This document shows positions 1-5,509 of a stretch of 6,414 bases of DNA, piece after piece. Location of the stretch: the NCBI GenBank assembly GCA_003225615.1, contig QIAS01000131.1, positions 5,515-11,928 of the forward strand, read 5' to 3'. A model generated the notes under the pieces. The model was not told the DNA's origin and made no database searches. It was given only the letters and a program-made list of their open reading frames with translations. This DNA is from Acidobacteriota bacterium (GTDB taxonomy: Bacteria > Acidobacteriota > Terriglobia > Terriglobales > Acidobacteriaceae). A program made the position numbers and the translations under genes. Positions within the stretch are counted from its first letter, which is position 1. The number at the start of each line of letters is the position of its first letter.

Positions 1-1
1 T

Positions 2-373
2 GTGGCGGGACCTCTCAACCGACGGAAGAAAGCGCTGAACGGAGCGCACGTGCTTGTGTTGGGAGTGGCGTATAAAAAAGATATCGATGATCTCCGAGAA
101 TCGCCGGCGCTGACGATTATCGAGTTGCTTCAGAAGGAGGGGGCGCAGGTCAGCTTTAACGATCCCTATTTCCCCTTCATCGGCAAAGGCCGCAAATACG
201 ATTTGCAGATGAAGTGCTCCTCCCTGGATAACCTGAAGCAGTACGACTGCGTGCTCATCGTGACCGATCACAGTGATTACGATTACCCGCGTATTGTGGA
301 GGAATCGCAGTTGGTGGTAGACACACGCAACGCAACCAGAGGGATCCACAGCCCGAAAATTGTGCACTGCTGA
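2..373 (+). CDS. Nucleotide-sugar dehydrogenase, UDP-GlcNAc/UDP-ManNAc 6-dehydrogenase type (C-terminal fragment)
   Basis: This is the last ~123 residues of a UDP-glucose/GDP-mannose dehydrogenase family protein. These cytoplasmic enzymes oxidise C6 of a UDP-sugar to a uronic acid with two NAD+, supplying polysaccharide or glycan synthesis. Visible here is the C-terminal UDP-binding domain: a Rossmann-like strand VLVLGVAYKKDIDD at about residues 17-30, the RESPAL motif at 32-37, NDPY at 54-57 and the closing VVDTRN at 105-110. The YKKDIDDLRESPA form resembles WbpA-like UDP-N-acetylhexosamine dehydrogenases more than Ugd, which usually has a FKPxTDDxR form. The NAD-binding domain and catalytic Cys lie left of the window. 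The GTG at position 2 is an internal Val codon, not a start, because the frame begins inside the domain linker. Family members are usually about 400-450 residues. Family is secure; exact substrate is inferred. Confidence 0.93.
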   Translation: MAGPLNRRKKALNGAHVLVLGVAYKKDIDDLRESPALTIIELLQKEGAQVSFNDPYFPFIGKGRKYDLQMKCSSLDNLKQYDCVLIVTDHSDYDYPRIVEESQLVVDTRNATRGIHSPKIVHC

Positions 374-453
374 GCGGAGTTGTACGGTACCAGGTTAGTG
401 TTTTATAGCGCGCCGGAGAAATCGCGCCTGAGTTCAGCCTGTTCTCCTGAGAG

Positions 454-504
454 CGCCTAAGACGCGACTCGCCACATACGGCGGTCGCAGACAGATTTTA
501 GGCG
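454..504. other. Potential two-tier stem structure between convergent gene ends
   Basis: Bases 454-460 (CGCCTAA) can pair with 498-504 (TTAGGCG), enclosing an inner hairpin. In the inner hairpin, 464-468 (GCGAC) pairs with 484-488 (GTCGC) and 470-473 (CGCC) pairs with 480-483 (GGCG). T469 is bulged and the loop is 474-479. That gives 16 base pairs in 51 nt. It lies between the 3' ends of the sugar-dehydrogenase gene (373, +) and the pilin gene (597, -), so it could act as a 3'-end or transcript-stabilising structure for either. No T-run follows on either strand, so it is not a classical intrinsic terminator. Apart from this and the short repeats at 520-551, I see nothing in 374-596; open frames there are at most about 16 codons. 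Confidence 0.4.
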
Positions 505-519
505 ATGGAAATTGTTCTG

Positions 520-551
520 AAAATCAGGAGGAGAAAATCAGGGGGAAAATC
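520..551. repeat. Short direct repeats of AAAATCAGG
   Basis: AAAATCAGG occurs at 520-528 and again at 534-542, followed by a shortened AAAATC at 546-551. The start-to-start spacing is 14 and then 12 bases. The copies sit just downstream of the pilin stop codon when read on the minus strand, where they appear as T-rich tracts. They could be a simple slippage product or a binding site; nothing in the window decides between these. Confidence 0.35.
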
Positions 552-596
552 GTAAAAGATGATGGTGCCGGAACGAGTGCGCATTACCCCTTACTG

Positions 597-761
597 CTAC
601 TGAATCGCGCTGCCAACTTGCGAAAACACCGTGTTGGAATTGGAACCAATCAGCCGCACCGTACCGATCACGATTACCAAGATCACCGCCAACATAACTG
701 CGTATTCGGCGATATCCTGGCCTTGCTCTTCGGACCAGAGTTGATGTAAAAATTTTTGCAC
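597..761 (-). CDS. Flp/Fap-type (type IVb) pilin, 54 aa
   Basis: A small pilin subunit of the Flp family. Such prepilins are cleaved by a TadV/FppA-type prepilin peptidase and assembled into thin adhesive pili by the Tad secretion machine. The protein begins MQKFLHQLWSEEQGQDIAEY. It shows the family signature: a short leader ending in Gly14, then a mature N-terminus with Glu and Tyr at mature positions 5 and 6 (Glu19, Tyr20), and one hydrophobic helix at about 21-39. Predicted mature length is 40 residues. The start is GTG (759-761): an in-frame stop lies at 777-779 with no other start between, and AGGAGG-like bases sit four bases upstream. The gene is on the same strand as the kinase/regulator operon and 223 bp downstream of it. 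No tad assembly genes are in the window, so it is either an orphan pilin or served by a distant tad locus. Family is strong; actual pilus formation is inferred. Confidence 0.85.
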   Translation of the reverse strand: MQKFLHQLWSEEQGQDIAEYAVMLAVILVIVIGTVRLIGSNSNTVFSQVGSAIQ

Positions 762-765
762 GAAG

Positions 766-771
766 CTCCTC
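766..771 (-). promoter_or_regulatory. Ribosome binding site of the pilin gene
   Basis: Read on the minus strand this is GAGGAG, within a longer AGAGAGGAG purine run (766-774), four bases from the GTG start at 761. It decides the start, because GTG is the only initiator between the upstream in-frame stop (777-779) and the leader sequence. Confidence 0.75.
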
Positions 772-918
772 TCTTTCTACCGCGCTGCCTCTTACGGTCC
801 CTTTGCCGTGAACACTCCCAGCCGAGACCAGCTAACGCACGGTCCTTCCCGAGAAAACTACATTATTTGGAATGTTAGTCGCCGCACCGGGAGGAGGCCA
901 ATGGCCCAAAGGTGGTGA

Positions 919-942
919 GACGTAGCACTGAAGTGCTATGTC
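919..942. other. 10-bp hairpin with TGAA loop, 3' of the response regulator gene
   Basis: Bases 919-928 (GACGTAGCAC) pair with 933-942 (GTGCTATGTC) through a four-base TGAA loop. All ten positions pair, one of them G-T. The hairpin lies 43 bases beyond the regulator's stop codon at 985, so it would form in the operon's 3' transcript end. No T-run follows on the minus strand, so factor-independent termination is doubtful. An RNA-processing or stabilising element, or a dyad operator for the downstream pilin gene, are alternatives. Confidence 0.45.
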
Positions 943-984
943 GGTAAATCGGCCCCTTGCTTTAAATACATGAATCTCAACAAC

Positions 985-1677
985 TTACGCAATCACCTTC
1001 AAGGGGAGCGCCTGGTTCACCGCAAACAGCGCGAGCTCCAATCGCGTCGAAACCCCTAGCTTGTCGAAGATATTGCTTAAGTGATGCTTGACAGTATCTT
1101 CGCTGATCTTGAAGTGCTCGGCAATCTCTTTATTGGAATAGCCGGCTACCACGGCCGAGACCACTTCCAGTTCCCGAGGCGTGAGACCAAATTTTTTCTG
1201 GCGAGCCTCTTCCCCGGAAGACTGCACCAGAGTACGCAGGTATTGCACCAGGTTCGAGACGCTCTCCCGGCCAACCCAATACTCGCCCGCCATGACGGTA
1301 TGAATGCTCTTCAGGAGCAGCTGGGTTGCTGAGTCTTTTAGGACAACTCCACGAGCACCCAATTGCAAAGCTTCGACAATTTGATTTTTTTCCGCAGCTG
1401 CCGTCAGCAGAATCACCCGCACGGAATTTGCCCCTTGCCCGGAGCTCAGTTCCCGCAATGCCTCAAGACCGGGATGGCGGGGCATGGCGAGGTCCAACAG
1501 CAGGATGTCGGGTTTAAGTTGCCGTGCCAGCTTGACGGCCTCGGCGCCGTCACAAGCCTCCCCGATGACTTTCAGATCAGGTTCGGCTTCCAGCAGCCTT
1601 CGCAATCCATCCCGAAAAATAGGATGGTCGTCAGCGATGACAATTCGAATCGGGTGCGGTCGTCTATTGGTGTCCAT
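985..1677 (-). CDS. NarL/FixJ-family response regulator (REC + LuxR-type HTH)
   Basis: A 230-residue cytoplasmic two-component response regulator. The receiver domain covers about 10-127: acidic pocket Asp16-Asp17, phospho-acceptor Asp62 in LLLDLAMP, the switch Thr92 in ILLTA, and conserved Lys114 in VLKD. A linker of about 35 residues leads to a GerE/LuxR HTH at about 163-225, with LTPRELEVV at 165-173 and the recognition region NKEIAEHFKISEDTVKHHLS at 182-201. All key residues are present, so it should be phosphorylatable and bind DNA. Length is normal for the family. The ATG start overlaps the 3' end of the kinase gene by 14 bp, and a GGGAAG RBS lies within the kinase coding sequence (1684-1689), which indicates translational coupling. 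The HisKA_3 kinase upstream is the natural partner for this regulator type. Target genes are unknown; the pilin next downstream on the same strand is a candidate. Confidence 0.95.
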   Translation of the reverse strand: MDTNRRPHPIRIVIADDHPIFRDGLRRLLEAEPDLKVIGEACDGAEAVKLARQLKPDILLLDLAMPRHPGLEALRELSSGQGANSVRVILLTAAAEKNQIVEALQLGARGVVLKDSATQLLLKSIHTVMAGEYWVGRESVSNLVQYLRTLVQSSGEEARQKKFGLTPRELEVVSAVVAGYSNKEIAEHFKISEDTVKHHLSNIFDKLGVSTRLELALFAVNQALPLKVIA

Positions 1678-3487
1678 AAGCAGCTTCCCGCTTTCGCGGA
1701 ATGCTGATCTCCAGGCGGGAACCCCGGCCCGGATTCGATTCTATCGTGAGTTCCCCTTCAATTAAACGTACCCGCTCCTGGATCACGGATGGCCCCTTGC
1801 CATCGGCTTCAAGTTCTGCATGAGAGAAGCGCCCGGAAAACGGGAATCCACGGCCATCATCCTCTACCGTCAGCCTCCATTGACCATCTCTGCGGGCCAA
1901 CCGCACTAACACGTGAGTCGCTCCGCTATGCTTCCGGATATTTACCAATCCCTCCTGCACGATGCGGGCCAGTTCGCGGCATAGTCGGGGGGGCATATCG
2001 ATCTCAGTGGCCTCGGAAACAAATCGCGCGGCGATACCGGTCTCTCGCTGAAATCTTTCCACCGTGTCATGCAGGAAGCGCAGGAGTCGCTTGGCATCCA
2101 CTTCGAGGGACTTCATTTGCTGCATCAATTCACGCAGCTTCAGTACTTCCTCGCGCAACAAGCCTTGAATTCGACCTAATTCTTCAGTCACCGCTACCGA
2201 CGGGGAAGCCGATTGACGACGCAACACGTCCACTTGCATTTCCACCGCAATAAGCGACTGCACAGCCCCGTCGTGCAGTTCTCGAGCAAAGCGTGCCCTC
2301 TCTACGGCGCCCGCCCGCAAGCGCAAGCGCCGCATCAGGTAGACGTTGTAAACCGCTGGCCCAACCTGGCGTATGATTTCCTGCAAAAATCGCAGTTCTT
2401 CCTCTCGATCCCCGGTGAGAAGAGGCTCAAACAAAAATATTCTTCCTCTCCATTCCTGACCGAATACGAATGTAACGGCTGCTAAAGAATGAAATTGTTG
2501 CTCGCCTGCAAACCTCCAGAGGAAATCGGTCGGAAGATTTCGCAACCGAGTACCTTGGCGGTCTAAGGCCAGCATTTCGAAGAACTCGCCTTCACGAACC
2601 GCGTAGCATATGTCGGCGGGGGATTCGTACAAATATTTATCGTGATCTGTGGGTGCCGTGTCAATCCATGCCAGGGGAGTAAAGCTACCCTCGGCGGATC
2701 GAGTCTCTCCCAGGAAAACGCGGTAGCTGTTAGTTTCCTGCGATGCAATCAGCGCACGCTGGGCTCCGTACATCGAGAGAATCTCGGTGAGAATCTGCTG
2801 GATGGTACCGGTCAAGCCCGCCTCGACTCGTGCCCCACCGAGAACGCGCGCAATCACAACCTTTTCGGCTCTCAGTTTTTTCTGTTGCTCCGCCATGTAA
2901 CCGAGCAACAGTCCCATCACCAGTAAATAAACTGACCGCATAAACAAATGTTTGGGCTCAAGTTCTGTGAGATCCACGCCCAACTGAGGAAGCCCATGAC
3001 GAACAAGGAGACGGTCCGCCCACACCACAAAACCCCTGCTCACAAACAGGCTCTCCATCCACAGCAGGGCGACCGCCAAGGATCCCGTCTCCAAGGTTTC
3101 CCAAAGACCCCAGCGATAGGCCGCAGCAGCCAAAACGAAAACAAAAAACAGGAAAAAGGGATTGCGCTGGCCGCTCGCGAATACAGAAATTAATGCTGGC
3201 CAAATAATATCCAAAGCGTGCACGACGACCCGGAACGCCGGGGTTGACTCTTGCCGGAAGCGAAGCAAGAGCATGACGACTACGCCATGCACAATGTAGA
3301 AGCCAAGGAGCCAATAAGCCCATGGGGAGTAGCCAATTTCTGGATCCATCCAGATGGCGAAAAGAGCAGAAATGGCGAGACCTACACGAGCCGTGGCGAG
3401 CCAACGCTCGATGCGGCGTACTTCGCCCGGCCCCAATGGGGCCCTCAACCTTCGCAGAAACCGATACCGGGGTTCTAAGTGTGACAA
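1664..3487 (-). CDS. Membrane sensor histidine kinase, six TM + GAF-like + HisKA_3/HATPase_c
   Basis: A 607-residue NarX/DegS-class histidine kinase. Six hydrophobic segments are visible at about 32-47, 58-77, 87-106, 111-129, 132-150 and 181-199. A GAF-like cytosolic sensory region follows (about 205-385). The HisKA_3 dimerisation domain carries phospho-acceptor His405 in RELHDGAVQSL. The ATPase domain shows an N-box with Glu512, Asn516 and His520, a G1 box DDGRGF (543-548), and a variant G2 region GKGPSVIQERVR (563-574) with Pro-Ser where many relatives have Gly-Leu. The stimulus is unknown; short periplasmic loops suggest sensing within the membrane or cytoplasm. The start is TTG (3485-3487): AAGGG lies five bases upstream, an in-frame stop lies at 3524-3526, and no ATG is available before residue 47, inside TM1. 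The gene overlaps the response regulator by 14 bp, so the two form an operon and almost certainly a cognate pair. Confidence 0.93.
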   Translation of the reverse strand: MSHLEPRYRFLRRLRAPLGPGEVRRIERWLATARVGLAISALFAIWMDPEIGYSPWAYWLLGFYIVHGVVVMLLLRFRQESTPAFRVVVHALDIIWPALISVFASGQRNPFFLFFVFVLAAAAYRWGLWETLETGSLAVALLWMESLFVSRGFVVWADRLLVRHGLPQLGVDLTELEPKHLFMRSVYLLVMGLLLGYMAEQQKKLRAEKVVIARVLGGARVEAGLTGTIQQILTEILSMYGAQRALIASQETNSYRVFLGETRSAEGSFTPLAWIDTAPTDHDKYLYESPADICYAVREGEFFEMLALDRQGTRLRNLPTDFLWRFAGEQQFHSLAAVTFVFGQEWRGRIFLFEPLLTGDREEELRFLQEIIRQVGPAVYNVYLMRRLRLRAGAVERARFARELHDGAVQSLIAVEMQVDVLRRQSASPSVAVTEELGRIQGLLREEVLKLRELMQQMKSLEVDAKRLLRFLHDTVERFQRETGIAARFVSEATEIDMPPRLCRELARIVQEGLVNIRKHSGATHVLVRLARRDGQWRLTVEDDGRGFPFSGRFSHAELEADGKGPSVIQERVRLIEGELTIESNPGRGSRLEISIPRKREAAYGHQ

Positions 3488-3492
3488 TCTAG

Positions 3493-3497
3493 CCCTT
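3493..3497 (-). promoter_or_regulatory. Ribosome binding site supporting the TTG start of the kinase
   Basis: Minus-strand AAGGG lies five bases before the TTG at 3485-3487. It supports the unusual start codon, since no ATG or GTG occurs in frame between the TTG and the upstream stop at 3524-3526. Confidence 0.6.
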
Positions 3498-3520
3498 ATC
3501 GCGCACTTTCCCGCTCCTGG

Positions 3521-3550
3521 ATATTATTGAACATAAATCGTTAAGGGCAA
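3521..3550 (-). promoter_or_regulatory. Possible sigma-70-like promoter for the kinase/regulator operon
   Basis: On the minus strand, TTGCCC (3545-3550) is separated by 18 bases from TAATAT (3521-3526). Each matches the consensus hexamer at four of six positions. A start about seven bases further on would leave a leader of roughly 26 nt, ample for the AAGGG RBS. The match is weak and could be chance in an AT-richer patch. Confidence 0.3.
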
Positions 3551-3561
3551 GTACAAGTTCC

Positions 3562-3596
3562 ATGCCCCAGCCAGGCTGTCTGGCCCTGGTGGGCAT
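3562..3596. other. Bulged 13-bp hairpin in the divergent intergenic region
   Basis: ATGCC (3562-3566) pairs with GGCAT (3592-3596). CCAG (3567-3570) pairs with CTGG (3586-3589). CCAG (3571-3574) pairs with CTGG (3580-3583), around a five-base loop at 3575-3579. Two-base bulges lie at 3584-3585 and 3590-3591. It occupies the middle of the 178-bp region between two divergent kinase genes, about 70 bp before the plus-strand start. It may be a shared operator dyad or a 5'-leader RNA structure of the plus-strand gene. No T-run follows, so it does not look like a terminator. Confidence 0.45.
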
Positions 3597-3655
3597 TTCT
3601 CGGCCGATTACCGGAGTAACCTGCTGCTTACTGCTTTCCTGTCTACAATTCTCCT

Positions 3656-3660
3656 GAGGG
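3656..3660 (+). promoter_or_regulatory. Ribosome binding site fixing the GTG start of the second kinase
   Basis: GAGGG lies five bases before the GTG at 3666-3668. The in-frame ATG at 3684 (residue 7) would be 23 bases from this site, so GTG is preferred. Confidence 0.65.
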
Positions 3661-3665
3661 CATTC

Positions 3666-5477
3666 GTGTCGGAAAGTTCCAAAATGTGGATTCTGGCAGC
3701 GTGTGGGCTGGTATTTGCCCAGACTGCTGCTTCTTTATTGCTCCGCACCAAGAACTTCGAGCTGACCGTACTCAGCGACATCACCCAATGTATCCTCCTG
3801 CTCTCCGGGACGGCAGCTCTTTTGCCCAACATTTTCCGCAACCAGGGCCGAAATAGACTCTTCTGGGCGCTGATGACCTTGGGAATGGTGCTCTGGCTTT
3901 CGAATCAACTCCTGTGGATTTACTTCGAAGTGATTCTCGGCCGCGACGTGCCTGACCCCTTCGTTGGTGACATCGTTCTTTTTCTGCACATTGTTCCGAT
4001 GATGGCGGCTCTGGCTCTGCAACCGCATATGGAACAAGACGAACGGGCTTCGCGGCTCGGCACATTGGATTTCACCCTGCTGCTCGTCTGGTGGGTCTAC
4101 CTTTACTCTTTTGCAGTTCTCGCCTGGCAGTATGGCTTCACCGACGAACAGGCATACAGTCGCAACCTGAACGTGCTTTATCTTACCGAGAAAATGGTGT
4201 TCCTGGGAGGCCTCGCGCTGGTGTGGTTGCGAAGCACAAAATCGTGGAGAACGATCTACGCCCATTGGTTCGGTGCCAGCCTGATGTACTCGCTGAGTTC
4301 GTATGTTGCAAATTGGGCGATCGCCAAACACCTCTACTACACGGGCAGCCTGTACGACATTCCAATGGCTCTTTCCATGGCCTGGGTAACCGGGATCGGC
4401 CTTCTGGCAGGGGATTCGGAGCTGAAACGCCAGCCCGCCAGCTTGTCGAATACTCGTGGAGTTCGGGTAGCCCGCCTGGGTATGATCGCGATTTTTACTT
4501 TGCCGTTGTTCGCGGCTTGGTCGCTCTTTGACAGCGCTTCCCCGACGGCTGTGCGCAACTTTCGTCTCGTCGTGACCTTTGTTGCCATGATGGTGATGGG
4601 GGCGATGGTGTTTCTGCGCCAGCATCTCTTGGATCGGGAACTCATCCGGCTCCTGCGCACTTCAGAGCAATCATTCGAGGATCTGAAACGGCTGCAAACC
4701 CAGCTCGTGCAGTCGGAAAAGCTTGCCTCATTGGGGCAACTGGTGGGCGGGGCAGCTCATGAATTGAACAATCCTTTGACTGCCATGCTGGGCTACTCCG
4801 ACCTGCTTACTGGCACCAAATTGTCCGGCGAACAGAAAGCACTGGCCGAGAAGATCGCGCAGCAAGTACGCCGCACCAAAGCCCTGGTTTCAAGCCTTCT
4901 CAGCTTCGCCAAACAGGTTCCCGCCGAAAAGGTTCGGCTGGATCTCAACACAATCGCTCAAACAGCCGTCAAGCTTTCGCATCCGGAACTCGGGACGCGA
5001 AAGATTGACACCAAGCTGGACACCGCCTCCGAACTCCCGAAAGTTTGGGGCGACTCCAACCAACTGCTTCAACTCTGCCTACACATTATCTCGAATGCGG
5101 GCCACGCCCTGGAGGAGGCCGGAGGCGGCCTGCTTACAATCAGTACGGGGGTGCAGGACGACTCCGTAATTTTGGAATTTTCCGACAATGGGCCGGGCGC
5201 ACAGGATCCACAACGTGTATTTGACCCCTTTTACACAACGCGGCCTGTCGGGCAAGGGATCGGGTTGGGACTGAGTGCTTGCTACGGAATCATTCAGGAA
5301 CACCGAGGCAGGATCTTGTGCCACAACCGACCAGAAGGCGGCGCTGTTTTTCGTATTGAATTGCCTAGCGCAGACCCCGTGCCCAGGGTCTCTAAGTCCG
5401 CAGACGATGACGCGCCCTCGGAACCTCTCGAGGACCGGCATGCCAGTGCTACTCTTCCGCTGCGTCCCACTCCTTAA
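3666..5477 (+). CDS. Polytopic membrane histidine kinase, ~10 TM + HisKA/HATPase_c (NtrB-like), orphan
   Basis: A 603-residue sensor histidine kinase. The N-terminal half (1-318) is almost all membrane, with hydrophobic segments at about 8-26, 36-54, 66-90, 102-119, 135-154, 175-188, 201-219, 234-249, 269-287 and 300-317. I do not recognise this sensor module. A short coiled segment (about 320-350) leads to HisKA with His365 in GGAAHELNNPL. The ATPase domain has the N-box Asn477 (IISNAGHAL), G1 DNGPG (507-511), F-box FDPFYTTR (519-526) and G2 GIGLGLS (531-537), so it should be active. The H-box and F-box are typical of NtrB-like HPK4 kinases. The tail after about 567 is polar and unlike a domain. 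There is no receiver or HAMP domain and no adjacent response regulator on its strand. The divergent NarL-type regulator belongs to a different kinase class. The start is GTG with GAGGG at 3656-3660. Signal and partner are unknown. Confidence 0.92.
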   Translation: MSESSKMWILAACGLVFAQTAASLLLRTKNFELTVLSDITQCILLLSGTAALLPNIFRNQGRNRLFWALMTLGMVLWLSNQLLWIYFEVILGRDVPDPFVGDIVLFLHIVPMMAALALQPHMEQDERASRLGTLDFTLLLVWWVYLYSFAVLAWQYGFTDEQAYSRNLNVLYLTEKMVFLGGLALVWLRSTKSWRTIYAHWFGASLMYSLSSYVANWAIAKHLYYTGSLYDIPMALSMAWVTGIGLLAGDSELKRQPASLSNTRGVRVARLGMIAIFTLPLFAAWSLFDSASPTAVRNFRLVVTFVAMMVMGAMVFLRQHLLDRELIRLLRTSEQSFEDLKRLQTQLVQSEKLASLGQLVGGAAHELNNPLTAMLGYSDLLTGTKLSGEQKALAEKIAQQVRRTKALVSSLLSFAKQVPAEKVRLDLNTIAQTAVKLSHPELGTRKIDTKLDTASELPKVWGDSNQLLQLCLHIISNAGHALEEAGGGLLTISTGVQDDSVILEFSDNGPGAQDPQRVFDPFYTTRPVGQGIGLGLSACYGIIQEHRGRILCHNRPEGGAVFRIELPSADPVPRVSKSADDDAPSEPLEDRHASATLPLRPTP

Positions 5478-5509
5478 ATCTTCAGTGGAACTGGCACTTA
5501 TCCCTGTCC

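Larger units (their letters stand above)
762..984. other. Intergenic region upstream of the pilin gene and downstream of the response regulator
   Basis: This 223-bp stretch must hold the pilin promoter unless the pilin is co-transcribed from the operon. I see no convincing -35/-10 pair and no sigma-54 type GG-N10-GC element on the minus strand. Visible items are the hairpin at 919-942, a GGCC-AAT-GGCC inverted repeat at 896-906, and on the plus strand an AGGAGG (892-897) three bases before an ATG with only five codons (901-918). No larger gene is present on either strand. Confidence 0.5.

Noticed and set aside
2..4. GTG at the left edge as the start of a 123-residue protein
   Set aside because: It lies inside the linker to the C-terminal domain of a sugar dehydrogenase. 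The frame is open to the edge, so the gene is truncated by the window.
505..555. Sixteen-codon frame starting ATG at 505
   Set aside because: There is no RBS, and the product is a Lys/Arg-rich run over the short A-rich repeats with no sign of coding selection.
2958..3404. 148-codon minus-strand frame overlapping the first kinase in another frame
   Set aside because: It is rich in Cys, Ser, Arg and Gly, lies entirely inside a well-supported kinase gene, and has no recognisable motif.
3644..3649. TACAAT as a -10 box for the second kinase
   Set aside because: There is no -35 partner at 16-18 bases, and the implied transcription start would fall at about the RBS.
4091..4531. 146-codon plus-strand frame within the second kinase
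   Set aside because: It is out of frame with a gene whose motifs are all intact, and shows no independent family features.
3735..4625. 296-codon open frame on the minus strand
   Set aside because: It is antisense to the membrane half of the second kinase. Its product is rich in His, Gln, Arg and Glu, with no domain or hydrophobic core, as expected for a shadow frame.
5478..5509. Bidirectional terminator between the convergent kinase and peptidase genes
   Set aside because: Only four-base inverted matches are visible and no T-run is present on either strand.
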